Assembly (NCBI RefSeq): GCF_014596475.1
Contig: NZ_MECJ01000009.1
Coordinates: 124,001-188,000, forward strand
Reading direction: 5' to 3'
DNA: 64,000 nucleotides
Source of the DNA: Streptomyces sp. CBMA152
GTDB taxonomy: Bacteria > Actinomycetota > Actinomycetes > Streptomycetales > Streptomycetaceae
Below, piece by piece: positions 33,703-52,700 of this stretch. The translations under genes were made by a program, and so were the position numbers. The notes under the pieces were generated by a model, which ran no database searches, had not been told where the DNA came from, and was given only the letters and a program-made list of their open reading frames with translations. Within the stretch, counting starts at the first letter, position 1, and each line of letters begins with the position of its first letter.

Positions 33703-35559
33703 TCACTCCTGGGGCAGCGCCTCGCGGAGCCTGCGCAAAGAGGCCGTGTTGTTGCCGAACTGGTTGATCGCGGGCGCTCCCCGATGGGACGGGCCGTAGC
33801 CGTGCTTGAGGAAGTTGGCGAACGAACCGCTTGCGCTCAGGTCGACGAAGAAGTGGCGCTCGGGCTCCGGGAAGGCCGACGCCATCAGCTCGTCGAACCG
33901 GACGCGCTCGCGGATCACGTCCCACAGATAGCACTCCCGGTGCTCCGGCGCGCCCGGGTCCACGGTCGCCGCGTGCGTGGCGGAGTAGAGCGGCAGGCGT
34001 GCGGAGCGCAGCGGGACCGCCAGGGCCGCGTCCATGATGTCCGGGCGGATGGCGTCCAGGTGCGGGGAGTGGAAGGCCTGGCGGACCGGGAGGCGCACGG
34101 CGATCACACCCTCCCGATCAAGCCCGGCCCGCAGCTGAGCGAGCCGGTCCGCGGCACCGCTCACCAGGAAGTTTCCGTCGTAGTTGACCCCGGCCAGCGT
34201 CACCGCGCCGAACAGGTCGGGCCGGTCCGCGAAGAGCGAGGGCGCGGCCAGGACGCTCAGCATGCCGCCGTCACCGCGGTCCCCGAGCAGCCGGGCCTGG
34301 CGCATCACCAGCCGCAGCCCGTCCTCGAAGTCCATGGAACCGGCGACGGTGGCCGCGATGTACTCGCCGAGGCTGTGGCCCAGAACGGCGTCCGGCCGTA
34401 CACCCTCCTCGCGCAGGGTCTCGGTGAGGCTGAAACCGATGCTGTAGAGCGCCGCGTGCGTGGTGAGGATGGAGTCGTACTCCTTTCCCTTGCGCGCATC
34501 GTCGTAGATCGCTTCCACCAGGGAGGCACCGCCCGCCGCCCGGTGGGCCGCGCTGCAGCGGTCCAGGGCGCGGCGGAATGCCGGGTGGGTGTCGTACAGC
34601 TCCCGGCCCATCTGGTGGTACTGGGTGCCCTGGCCGCCGTACATGAACACCAGCTCGGTGCGCGGCCGGGCGCTGACCACGGGCGCCGGGGGCTCCTCGG
34701 CCGACGGCAGCGGGTCCTTGAGGATCTGGTTGGTCAGCTTGGCCAGGACCCGGCCGGGGCCGATCTCGTGGAAGGTGCGGTACCCCTGGCCGATCAGCCA
34801 GGAGATGGACTCGTACCACTTCACGGGGCTGGATATCTGACGCGTCAGATACTGCGCGTACCCCTGCTCCGGGTAGGGGCGGGCGGTGCAGTTGGCGACG
34901 ACCGGGATCGTCAGCGGGCGCAGCTCGAACCCGGCGAGGTAGCGGGCGAACTCCTCCTCCACCTCCGTCATGCAGCGCGAGTGGAAGGCCGCGCTCACGT
35001 TCAGCGGGATGAAGGCGGCCCCGGCGTCGGTGAAGGCGGTGCGCAGCTCGGGGGCGAACACCTCGTCGTACTCGCCGGAGACGATGCACTGCTCGCGCGA
35101 GTTGATGTTGGCGATGTCGAGGTGGCGGAACGGCAGGCCCTTGAGGATCTCGTCGACTCGCCGCTGGTCCAGGCGGACGACCGCGGCCATGGCGCCCTTG
35201 GGCGCACGGCTCATCAGCTCGCCGCGCCTGCGCACCAGTTGGAGTCCGGTGAGGAAGTCGAAGGCACCGGCCGCGAACAGCGCGCAGTACTCCCCCAGGC
35301 TGTGCCCGGCCACCACGTCGGGCAGCTCGCCGCCCGCCGTACGGTCCAGATAGGTGAGGGCGTTGACCACGTACAGCGCGGGCTGGGTGTACTCGGTCCT
35401 GGCCAGCACCTTGTCCGGGTCGCGCAGGCAGAGCTCCTCGATGGAGTAGCCCAGGCACGCGTCGGCCTGGGCCACCAGCTCCGGGAACTTCTCGAAGAGC
35501 CCCTCGCCCATGCCCTTGTGCTGCGAGCCCTGGCCGGGGAAGACGTAGACCGTTCTCAT
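33703..35559 (-). CDS. Tandem trans-acting acyltransferase / acyl hydrolase (AT-AH) of a trans-AT PKS
   Basis: A 618-residue protein with two consecutive acyltransferase folds. AT1 (residues ~1-290) has the FPGQGSQHKGMGEGLF start, nucleophile Ser87 in AGHSLGEYCALFAAG and the AFHSRCM motif expected for malonyl specificity. AT2 (~300-600) begins LVFMYGGQGTQYHQMGRELYDTHPAFRRAL, has GHSLGEYIAATVAG (Ser near 395) and AFHSPHL. The QYxQMGRELY entry of AT2 matches acyl hydrolases (PedC-like), which clear stalled chains, while AT1 matches the malonyl-loading PedD type. The division of labour is inferred from these motifs. It serves the PKS, whose visible modules have no AT. ATGA overlap with the upstream gene. 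Confidence 0.92.
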   Translation of the reverse strand: MRTVYVFPGQGSQHKGMGEGLFEKFPELVAQADACLGYSIEELCLRDPDKVLARTEYTQPALYVVNALTYLDRTAGGELPDVVAGHSLGEYCALFAAGAFDFLTGLQLVRRRGELMSRAPKGAMAAVVRLDQRRVDEILKGLPFRHLDIANINSREQCIVSGEYDEVFAPELRTAFTDAGAAFIPLNVSAAFHSRCMTEVEEEFARYLAGFELRPLTIPVVANCTARPYPEQGYAQYLTRQISSPVKWYESISWLIGQGYRTFHEIGPGRVLAKLTNQILKDPLPSAEEPPAPVVSARPRTELVFMYGGQGTQYHQMGRELYDTHPAFRRALDRCSAAHRAAGGASLVEAIYDDARKGKEYDSILTTHAALYSIGFSLTETLREEGVRPDAVLGHSLGEYIAATVAGSMDFEDGLRLVMRQARLLGDRGDGGMLSVLAAPSLFADRPDLFGAVTLAGVNYDGNFLVSGAADRLAQLRAGLDREGVIAVRLPVRQAFHSPHLDAIRPDIMDAALAVPLRSARLPLYSATHAATVDPGAPEHRECYLWDVIRERVRFDELMASAFPEPERHFFVDLSASGSFANFLKHGYGPSHRGAPAINQFGNNTASLRRLREALPQE

Positions 35560-37775
35560 GCGTAACTCCCGTACGTTCCAAGCTGCTTGCCTAGCAAGGC
35601 CGCTGTTTCCCGCAGCAGGTGCTCCGCGACAGCGGCCACCCGGCGCTCGCGCCACTTCTCCAGCGGGGTGTCCCGCACCCAGGCGTTGAACGCGCCCATG
35701 GCCGGACCGCAGTGGATCTGGTAGTCGACCCGCTGCTCGGCGCTGCCCGCCATGGCCAGGCGGGTGGAGTGGACGAAATACCAGCGGAAGACGAGCGCCA
35801 TCTTCTTCTTGGGGCTGCGCTCGATCTCCGCGAGCCGCTGCGGGAAGCGCCGGGCGACATGGGCCCGGGTCTCCGCCCAGACCTCGTCGATGGAGCGCCT
35901 GAAGAACTTCTCCTCCAGCGTGGCGCGCGTCCGCTCGTCCAGGTCGTCGAGCGAGTCGTGGCGCAGATACAGCTCGTACAGCTTCTGGGCGCGCGCCGGG
36001 AAGAACAGCCCCTTGCGCACCGCCTGGACCTTCGCGCCGACCTCGAACATGTCCCCGGCGGGCGCGTAGTCGGTGTCGTGGACGCCGAGTTCCTGGAGGA
36101 TGTCCTTGACGGCGTCGCTGGTGCCCGCCTCGACGGTGCACTGGTTGATGGACCCGGTCACGATGAAGTCGGCGCCCAGGGTGAACGCGGCGAGCGCCGC
36201 CTGCGGGGTGCCGATGCCGCCGGCCGCCCCCAGGCGCACCGGCTCCGGGTACCTCTCCTCCTCGCCGACCCGGTCGCGCAGCACCCGCATGGCGGGCATC
36301 AGCACATAGGCGTTACCGCCGTCGGTATGACCCGCCGAGTCGGCCTCGACGCACAGGTCCTGGGCGAGCGGCAGCCGCGCGCCCAGCTCCGCCTGTTCGG
36401 GTGTGACCAGGCCGCGCTCGACCAACTCCCGTACGAGCTCGGGCGGCGCGGGCCGCAGGAACCGCTCGGCGACCTCGGCGCGGGACGCCTTGGCGACGAT
36501 GTGGTGGTTTTGGACCACGTTTCCGGCCGCGTCCCGTGAGAGCCCGGCGAGCCGGTAGCGCACCAGCGCCGGCGTGGGCCGGATGTACGCGGACGCCTCG
36601 ACCGTGCGGACGCCGTGGCGCAGATACAGCTCCACGGTGCGCATCTCCAGGTCGGGCTCCTGGGGATTGCTCAGCAGGTTCACGCCGAACGCCTGGCCCT
36701 GGTCGAGCGCGCGGCGGATCCGGGTGAGAGCGTCGTCGATCGCCTCCAGGCCGAGGCCGCCGGTGCCGAAGAAGGAGAGCAGCCCGGACCGGCCCATCGC
36801 GGTGACCAGCTCGACCGAGGCGATTCCCTTGTACATCGCGCCCGCCGCGTAGGCGTACCGGACGCCGTGCGCCTCGCGGAACCGCGCGCTGCCGAGGGCT
36901 TCGGGCGGCACGGTGAACTGCACGGGGGCCTCGGTGGGTCGGAGGGTTTCGGCGGGCTGGGGTGTGGTTTCCCGAGGATCAGCCGGGGTGTTCTCCCATG
37001 GGAACACGCCCTCCTCGGCGTACCGCTGGATGGCCCGGACGTTCTCCGGGTCCTCGAAGACCAGCCGGTTGGTGGCCAGCGCGGCGCTCTTGGCGTGCTC
37101 GGTCACCGGCGACAGCTCGCGCAGATACGCCTTGTACCGCGTGACCGCCTTCTTCGACAGCCGCCCGAGCCGCTGCAGGTGGGTGCGCAGCAGTGCCTCG
37201 CTGTCCGGCCCGTACACGTCGACGAGCCCCCACTCGCAGGCCCGCGCCGCGTCGGCGGTGCGGGTCGTGGCGGCCAGGTAGTGGGCGTGCTGGAAGCCGG
37301 TGCGGCGGATCAGGAACGGCAGCACCACGGCCGGTATCAGACCGAAGAGCAGCTCGGAGAGGCTGAACGTGGCGCTCTCGTCGGCGATCACCACATCGCT
37401 GGCGGCCACCAGGCCGACCCCGCCCGCGTTGGCCTTGCCGCGCACGTGCGCGACCGAGACGAAGTCGCCGTAGGCGAGGAGGCGGAACAGGTCGAACAGC
37501 GGCTCGGGGTCGGCCGCCGTGCGCCCGCCCTCCCGTACCGCCTCGCCGATCGCGCCGAAGTCGGCGCCGAAGCAGAACACTTCGGGCAGCCCTTCGAGCA
37601 CCACCACGGTGGCGGACGAGCGCGAGGCGCGGGTCAGGACCTCGGTGAGCTCGCGCACCAGGGTCTCGTTGAGCGCGTTGTCCGCCTCGGGCCGGTGGAT
37701 CCGCACGTACCAGGTGGTGCCCTGTTCGCGCAGCCGCAGCGTGGTGGGGGCTGCTGCGCCCGTCAGCTCACCCAT
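35556..37775 (-). CDS. ECH1-type dehydratase fused to trans-acting enoyl reductase (PfaD-like)
   Basis: A 739-residue fusion. Residues ~10-260 form a crotonase-fold enoyl-CoA hydratase homologue (VVVLEGLPEVFCFGADF, VRGKANAGGVGLVAASDVVIADESATFSLSELLFGLIPAVVLPFL). The SLSELLFGLIPA/VLPFLIRR block is that of ECH1 (PksH-like) dehydratases of beta-branching cassettes, not of ECH2. A Pro-rich linker (~265-290) joins it to a PfaD-type FMN-dependent enoyl reductase (~290-735: YAAGAMYKGIASVELVTAMG, GVNLLSNPQEPDLEMRTVEL, VRLGAAGGIGTPQAALAAF, DFIVTGSINQCTVEAGTSDAV). The start at 37775 overlaps the HMG synthase gene by 13 bp. ECH-ER fusions are known (ECH2-ER in curacin), but an ECH1-ER pairing is unusual to my knowledge. 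Confidence 0.9.
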   Translation of the reverse strand: MGELTGAAAPTTLRLREQGTTWYVRIHRPEADNALNETLVRELTEVLTRASRSSATVVVLEGLPEVFCFGADFGAIGEAVREGGRTAADPEPLFDLFRLLAYGDFVSVAHVRGKANAGGVGLVAASDVVIADESATFSLSELLFGLIPAVVLPFLIRRTGFQHAHYLAATTRTADAARACEWGLVDVYGPDSEALLRTHLQRLGRLSKKAVTRYKAYLRELSPVTEHAKSAALATNRLVFEDPENVRAIQRYAEEGVFPWENTPADPRETTPQPAETLRPTEAPVQFTVPPEALGSARFREAHGVRYAYAAGAMYKGIASVELVTAMGRSGLLSFFGTGGLGLEAIDDALTRIRRALDQGQAFGVNLLSNPQEPDLEMRTVELYLRHGVRTVEASAYIRPTPALVRYRLAGLSRDAAGNVVQNHHIVAKASRAEVAERFLRPAPPELVRELVERGLVTPEQAELGARLPLAQDLCVEADSAGHTDGGNAYVLMPAMRVLRDRVGEEERYPEPVRLGAAGGIGTPQAALAAFTLGADFIVTGSINQCTVEAGTSDAVKDILQELGVHDTDYAPAGDMFEVGAKVQAVRKGLFFPARAQKLYELYLRHDSLDDLDERTRATLEEKFFRRSIDEVWAETRAHVARRFPQRLAEIERSPKKKMALVFRWYFVHSTRLAMAGSAEQRVDYQIHCGPAMGAFNAWVRDTPLEKWRERRVAAVAEHLLRETAALLGKQLGTYGSYA

Positions 37776-39019
37776 GCGTACTCCCGGTGGTAGTTCTTGA
37801 TCTCCCGCAGGACGAGCCGGGGCCCGCTGCCTTGGCCGGTCGCATCGACGAGGTCCTGGTTGACGGCCGTGTCGCGGGTGCCGAAGCGGATGAAGTCGCG
37901 GTCGCTCAGCAGCCGGTCGTACTCGGCCAGGGAGAGCCGGTAGCGGCCGTCCAGATGGGCTTCGATGTCCATCCCCTTCAGCCGAGCGGCCCCGTCCGGG
38001 GTGACCACGCCGCTGTAGAACTCGGAGCAGCAGCCCGACCCGTACGAGAAGCAGCCCAGGCGCCGGGGCGCGTCGAAGCCGCCGTTGCAGACGGTGCTCG
38101 CCAGCGACAGGAAGATGGTCGCGCCCATGATGTTGCCGACGCGGCCGCAGTACTCCAGGCCCGGCATCACCCGGCGTTCGAAGTCCTCGGCGATCTCGGC
38201 GCCCTTCGCCTTGGCGACCTTGCGCATCATCGTGCGGTGGGCGCCCTTGACCATGCCGCCGAAGGGGGTGTGGAAGGCGAGATACTGGAAGGAGTCGCGG
38301 TAGTCGGCGCCCTCCACCTTCTTCTCGTACGCCCGGTAGGACTGCTCGCAGCAGTCCAGGTACGACATCAAGGACAGGTCGACGTCGCCGGATTCGCTGT
38401 CGGGGGCCGGACGGCAGGTGTCCATGACCTCGTAGCCGTAGTAGCCGCTGGCGCCCACGTCGAGCTGGAAGACGTGCGGGGTGTCGCTGATGAGCATGGC
38501 GACCGCGCCGGCGCCGCCGCTGGGCTCGGCGTACGCCCACTCCTGAGCGGCCGCCTCATCGCCGTCCTCCAGCAGGTAGCGTGAGATGTCGGTGGCGATG
38601 ACCAGCGCCTTCGCTCCCGGCGACGTCTGCGACAGGATGAAGTTGCAGGCCATCTGGAACCCGGCGGTGCCCGCGTAGCAGGCCTGCTTGAGTTCGAACA
38701 TCCGACAGTTACGGCTCAGGCCCAGCTGGTCGTGGAGATAGGCGCTGGTCGACTTGGAGAAGTCGATGCCCGACTCGGTGCAGGTGATCAGCAGCTCGAT
38801 GCTGTCCTTCTCCTCGGCGCTCAGCCGGTCCAGGAGCGGCCGGGCGGCATTGGCGCCGAAGGTCACCGGGTCCTCGAAGGGCAGCGCCACGGTCTTCTCC
38901 CTCATCAGGAGGTTCTCCAGGCGCGGGAGGTCGAGCCCCCGGTGCTGCGCCAGTGCCTTGACGTCCAGCACTGCCGAGCCGCCAAACACGTTCATCGCTT
39001 CGATACCGACGCGGGACAT
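37763..39019 (-). CDS. HMG-CoA synthase-like beta-branching enzyme (HCS)
   Basis: A 418-residue HMG-CoA synthase homologue that adds the acetyl group from a donor ACP to the beta-keto carbon of a polyketide intermediate. The nucleophilic Cys114 is seen in FELKQACYAGTAGFQMA, the catalytic His in YLAFHTPFGGMVKGAHR, and the family region RVGNIMGATIFLSLAS is present. The length is typical of PKS HCS enzymes (PksG/CurD). It starts 4 bp after the KS decarboxylase stop. Together with the donor ACP, decarboxylase KS and ECH1 it forms a near-complete beta-branching cassette; only a stand-alone ECH2 decarboxylase is missing here. Confidence 0.95.
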   Translation of the reverse strand: MSRVGIEAMNVFGGSAVLDVKALAQHRGLDLPRLENLLMREKTVALPFEDPVTFGANAARPLLDRLSAEEKDSIELLITCTESGIDFSKSTSAYLHDQLGLSRNCRMFELKQACYAGTAGFQMACNFILSQTSPGAKALVIATDISRYLLEDGDEAAAQEWAYAEPSGGAGAVAMLISDTPHVFQLDVGASGYYGYEVMDTCRPAPDSESGDVDLSLMSYLDCCEQSYRAYEKKVEGADYRDSFQYLAFHTPFGGMVKGAHRTMMRKVAKAKGAEIAEDFERRVMPGLEYCGRVGNIMGATIFLSLASTVCNGGFDAPRRLGCFSYGSGCCSEFYSGVVTPDGAARLKGMDIEAHLDGRYRLSLAEYDRLLSDRDFIRFGTRDTAVNQDLVDATGQGSGPRLVLREIKNYHREYAWVS

Positions 39020-39023
39020 GACC

Positions 39024-40247
39024 TTACGCTCTCCGTGATGGGCACGTGCTCATGCACAGCGCCGTGTTGATGCCGCCGAATCCCATGCTCAGGCTCAGAC
39101 AGTGGTGGACCTCGGCCTCGACGGCCTCGCCGCGCACCCAGCGCAGCCGGTCGTCGATGGGCTCCACCAGATTGCGGGTGGGGTGCAGCCTGCCGTGCCG
39201 CATCTGGAGCAGCGCGGCGACCGCCTCCACCGCCCCGGCCGCGGTGAGTCCGTGCCCGGTGATCGACTTGGTGGCGTTGACCCGGGCCCGGGTGAGCCCC
39301 GCGGCCAGCAGCGCGTCGGCCTCGGTGCGGTCGCCGACCGGCGAGGCCGTGCCGTGCGGGTTGACGTAGTCGATGTCGCCGGCCCTCAGCCCGGCCCGCT
39401 CCAGGGCCTGCCCGATCGCCCGCACCTCGCCTTCCAGCGACGGGTTCGGGTTGCGGTTGCCGTCCAGCTGGACCGACCAGCCGCTCAACGCCGCGTACGG
39501 CTCGGCGGGCGCCGGGCGGGCGCCGACGCGCTCGACGACCAGCGCGCCGCACGCCTCGCCGAAGACGAAACCGCCCCGGCCCGCATCGAACGGACGGCAG
39601 GCCAGCTCCGGCGCCTCGGCGCAGGACTCCGGCGCCATCGCGCCCATGGCGCCCAGACCCAGGTACTCCCAGTACGAGAGGTCCATCAAGGCGCCCACCG
39701 CCACGCACACGTCGACCCGGCCGGACGCCACCGCCTCGGCCGCCTCGATGACCGCCAGCTGGCCGCTGGCCGAGGCGCCGCCCACGGTGTGGGCGAAGCC
39801 GCGGATACCGAACGCCGCCGTGGCGAGCCCGCACAGATCGGTGTCCAGGAAGGACATTCCGTAACTGGGCCGCAGGAAGCGGGGCTTGGCACGGTGGCGG
39901 TCCTGGGCGAGGGTGAGCTCGCGCTGCTGGAGGTTGTTGCCGCCGACGACCAGGCCGATGCGGTCGGCGGGGACCTCATCCAGGCGCGCCTCCATCCAGG
40001 CCTCCTCCAGAGTGGCCAGCAGGACCTGGCCGGTCAGGGAGACGGTCCGCAGCTCGCGTGCGGCCAGCCGGTTGGTCGGCGCGAAGCTGGGGATCTCCGC
40101 GCCGACGAACCGGGTGTCGGCCTGGCGGCCTGGCCGCTCCATGACGGCGAACCGGTGCGCCCCGGCGAACAGCGCTTCGGCGAAGGCGGCCTTGCCCTGG
40201 CCGACGGCCGTGGTGACCCCCAGCCCGGTCACGGCGATCTCGGGCAC
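39024..40247 (-). CDS. Ketosynthase-like decarboxylase (KS, Cys-to-Ser) of the beta-branching cassette
   Basis: A 407-residue KS-fold protein that decarboxylates malonyl-ACP to acetyl-ACP for the HMG synthase. The active-site Cys is replaced by Ser159 (TVGGASASGQLAV in place of the usual D-T-A-C-S-S), the hallmark of these decarboxylases. The histidine motifs NPHGTASPVGDRTE and KSITGHGLTAAGAVEA are kept. The GTG at 40247 lies one base after the donor ACP stop (TAAC-GTG) and gives a protein starting PEIAVTGLGVTT, as in homologues. Confidence 0.94.
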   Translation of the reverse strand: MPEIAVTGLGVTTAVGQGKAAFAEALFAGAHRFAVMERPGRQADTRFVGAEIPSFAPTNRLAARELRTVSLTGQVLLATLEEAWMEARLDEVPADRIGLVVGGNNLQQRELTLAQDRHRAKPRFLRPSYGMSFLDTDLCGLATAAFGIRGFAHTVGGASASGQLAVIEAAEAVASGRVDVCVAVGALMDLSYWEYLGLGAMGAMAPESCAEAPELACRPFDAGRGGFVFGEACGALVVERVGARPAPAEPYAALSGWSVQLDGNRNPNPSLEGEVRAIGQALERAGLRAGDIDYVNPHGTASPVGDRTEADALLAAGLTRARVNATKSITGHGLTAAGAVEAVAALLQMRHGRLHPTRNLVEPIDDRLRWVRGEAVEAEVHHCLSLSMGFGGINTALCMSTCPSRRA

Positions 40248-40248
40248 G

Positions 40249-40500
40249 TTAGCGGGCCACCGCACTCTTGTCGGCAAGGTGCCGGGCGAGCTCGCCCAGG
40301 TTCTGCGGGCCGAACGTGTCGACCAGCGCGATCTCCAGGTTCATCGCCTCAAGGACGATCATGACGATCTCGGCGCGGTCCATCGAGTTGGCGCCGAGCG
40401 CGTCCAGCGAGTCGGTCTCCTGGAAGTCGTGCCCGTCGAGCTCCGGCAGGACCTCGACGATCGCCTCATGGATCAGGGGCAGGATTTCTTGGCTCTTCAT
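40249..40500 (-). CDS. Donor acyl carrier protein of the beta-branching cassette
   Basis: An 83-residue free-standing ACP. The phosphopantetheine Ser lies in LDALGANSMDRAEIVMIVLEAM; the GANS.DR motif is characteristic of donor ACPs of HCS cassettes (AcpK/CurB-like). It carries acetyl groups from the decarboxylase KS to the HMG synthase. It begins 68 bp after the NRPS 2 stop, the widest gap in the operon, and ends one base before the decarboxylase start. Confidence 0.94.
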   Translation of the reverse strand: MKSQEILPLIHEAIVEVLPELDGHDFQETDSLDALGANSMDRAEIVMIVLEAMNLEIALVDTFGPQNLGELARHLADKSAVAR

Positions 40501-40568
40501 AGTCACACCATCACTAGGGGAAACAGGGGGACACGGGAACAGGAATCGGTGGGCAGGGGGACGGCCGG

Positions 40569-49738
<9,170 letters not shown>

Positions 49739-49742
<4 letters not shown>

Positions 49743-52700
49743 CGGCCCCGGGTTTCCTGGTTCTGGCTTTCCAGAGCGTCCAGCTCTTCGTCGCTCATGC
49801 TCTCGATCAGACCGAGGCTCTCGCGGATCCTATCCACGTCGAGCAGGCCGTCCTGCCCGCCCGGGGGCGCATGTCGCTCCAGCTCAGCGGCCATGCCGGC
49901 GAGCGTCGGGGCGTCGAAGACGACCTGGATGGGCAGGTCCGCGCCGCTGTGCTGCTTGAGGCGGTTCACCAGTCGGGTCACCAGCAGCGAGTTGCCGCCC
50001 AGGGCGAAGAAGTTGCTGTCCACGCCGAGGTGCTCCACGTCGGTGTGCAGCAGTTCGGCCCAGACGGCTGCGACGGCGCGCTCGGTGTCGGTGCGGGGCG
50101 CGACCAGGCGCTCGCCCCGGCTCCGGGCACTCTCGGGGTCAGGCAGCGCCCGGTGGTCCAGCTTGCCGTTCTGGGTGAGTGGCAGTGCTTCGAGCAGGAC
50201 CTGGGCGGCCGGGACCATGTACTCGGGCAGGGTCTCGCTCAGGGCGGTGCGGACGTCGTCGAGCAGCGCGGTGCGCGCCGCCCAGCTCGGCGGGGCCTCC
50301 TTTTCGCCGGATTCGGGCGCGCGGGCGCCCTCCTCGCGGATCGCGTACACGTTGTAGAGCGGGGTGCCCTGGAGCAGCCGGTTGTCCTGCTCGCTGACCA
50401 CCCGGTAGCCGAGCGCTCGCAGCAGGGTCTCTACCTTCTCCAACTGGCCGTCCACGTCGTGGAGTTCCACCACCAGCTGGCGGATCTTGGGCCAGTCACG
50501 CCAGGAGATGCCCTTGAGCACCTCGTACTCGGCGTTCTCCACATCGATCTTCAGCAGGTCGATGCGGTCCAGGCCCTGCTCGGCCACGATCTCCGAGAAG
50601 GTACGCAGTTGGCAGGTGAACCGCTCGCTGTCCAGACGCGCGTCGACCAGCTCGGCCACCAGCTCGTCACCGGCGACCGTGCCGTCCTCGGTCAGCTCCT
50701 CCTGGTTGCGCAGGTAGGAGCGGACCATCTCGTGCGCCTGCTCGGCGGTGGTGACGCTGCTGGAGATGACGGTGTTGTGGCGGTAGAAGGTGAACGTCTC
50801 CTCCTTGGCCTCGGCCGCCAGGCCGCACGCGAACACCTGGGCGTTCAGCCCGTGCAGCTCCACGTTGCGGCGCAGCGAGTCGAAGACCGGCGGGATCGGC
50901 TCGAAGGCGAAGATGCGCGCGCCGGGGCAACGCGACCCCACGAACAGGGTGAACAGGCCGATGTTGGCACCGACGTCGACGATCGTGTCGCCGTCGCGGA
51001 TGGTGATGCCGTTGCGCAGGTATTCGAGGTTGGTGAAGATCTCCTCGTAGACGAAGTCCGTCTCGCTGCGGTTCTGCTGGAACACCGTCATGCCGCCCGG
51101 CAGTTCGTACGTCCGCTCCAGTACCTCGGGCTCGGTGCGCTCGATCCGCAGCAGCTCGCGCACCGCGTGCGCGCGCTCGGCCGAGGGCACGACGTAGGAC
51201 ACCAGGCGCTGGTCGCCCTCGCCGTACTCGCGCACCACCACGCGCGCGTCCTGGACGCCCGGGTGGGCCAGCAGCTTCGCCTCGATCTCACCGAGCTCGA
51301 TACGGAAGCCGCGCACCTTCACCTGGTCGTCGTTGCGGCCCAGGTACTCCAGGGTGCCGTCGGGCAGCACCCGGGCCAGGTCGCCGGTGCGGTACATCCG
51401 GGCGCCCGGCTCGGGGCAGAACGGGTCGTCGAGGAAGCGCTCGGCGGTCAGCTCGGGCCGGTTGAGGTAGCCGCGGGCCACCCCATCGCCGCCGACGTAC
51501 AGCTCACCGACCGCGCCGACGGGGGCGGGCCGCCCGTGCCGGTCCAGGACGTAGGTGCGCAGGTCGGGGATCCGCTCGCCGATCGGGCTCACCGCGAGCT
51601 CGGCGTCGGCCTCGGTGAGCGGCCGGTAGGTGACGTGCACGGTGGTCTCGGTGATCCCGTACATGTTGATCAGCCGGGTGCCCTTGTTGGCCGCGCGGCG
51701 CAGCCACGGCTTGAGGGCGGGGACGTCCAGCGCCTCGCCGCCGAAGACGACCGTGCGCAGCCGGTGCGCGGCCGGGCTGTCGCCCTGGGCCGCGATCAGC
51801 TGCCGGAAGGCACTGGGCGTCTGGTTGAGGACGGTCACCCCCTCAGCGCACAGCAGGGCGTAGAAGTCCTTCGGGTTGCGGGTGGTGGCCTGCGGCACGA
51901 TCACCAGACGGCCGCCGTGCAACAGCGCGCCCCAGATCTCCCACACGGAGAAGTCGAAGGCGAACGAGTGGAACAGCGTCCACACGTCGTCGCGGCCGAA
52001 GCCGAACCACGGCTCGGTGGCGGTGAACAGCCGGGTGGCGTTGCGGTGTTCGACCATCACGCCCTTGGGCGTGCCGGTGGAGCCTGAGGTGTAGATCACG
52101 TACGCCATGTGAGAGGGCGTCAGACCCGTGGTGGCGACGGGCAGATCGGTGTCCGGGCGGTCGGCCCAGAGCCCCGCGTCGGCCCGTACGTCCACCACCG
52201 GCACCTCGGGGGCGCGCAGCCCCTCGGGCAGCGGGCCGTCCACCAGCAGGGCGCGCGGCGCGCTGTCGGTGAGCAGATGGCCGAGGCGGTCCACCGGGGA
52301 TGCCGGGTCGAGCGGCACATACGCGCCGCCCGCCTTGAGGACCGCGAGCAGGCCGATCACGATGTGCTCGCTGCGCGGCAGGCAGAGCGCGACCAGCACG
52401 TCCGGGCCGACGCCCAGCTCGCGCAGATGGCGGGCGAGCCGGTTGGCACGGGCGTTCAGCTCGCGGTAGGTGAGGTTCTCGGCGCCGTAGGACAGGGCGA
52501 CGGCGTCGGGCGTCGCGGCGGCGGCCGCTTCGAACCGCTCGTGCAGCGCGCGGTCGTCCGCGTACGAACGCGGGCGGCGGTTGTCGTCGACGAGCAGCTG
52601 TCGGCGCATCGCCTCGGGCAGCACGGAGATGTCCAGGGCGGCCACCGGCTCCTCGGCGTCGAGTGCGCCGAGCAGCCCGGTCATGGCGGCTTCCAGGTAC

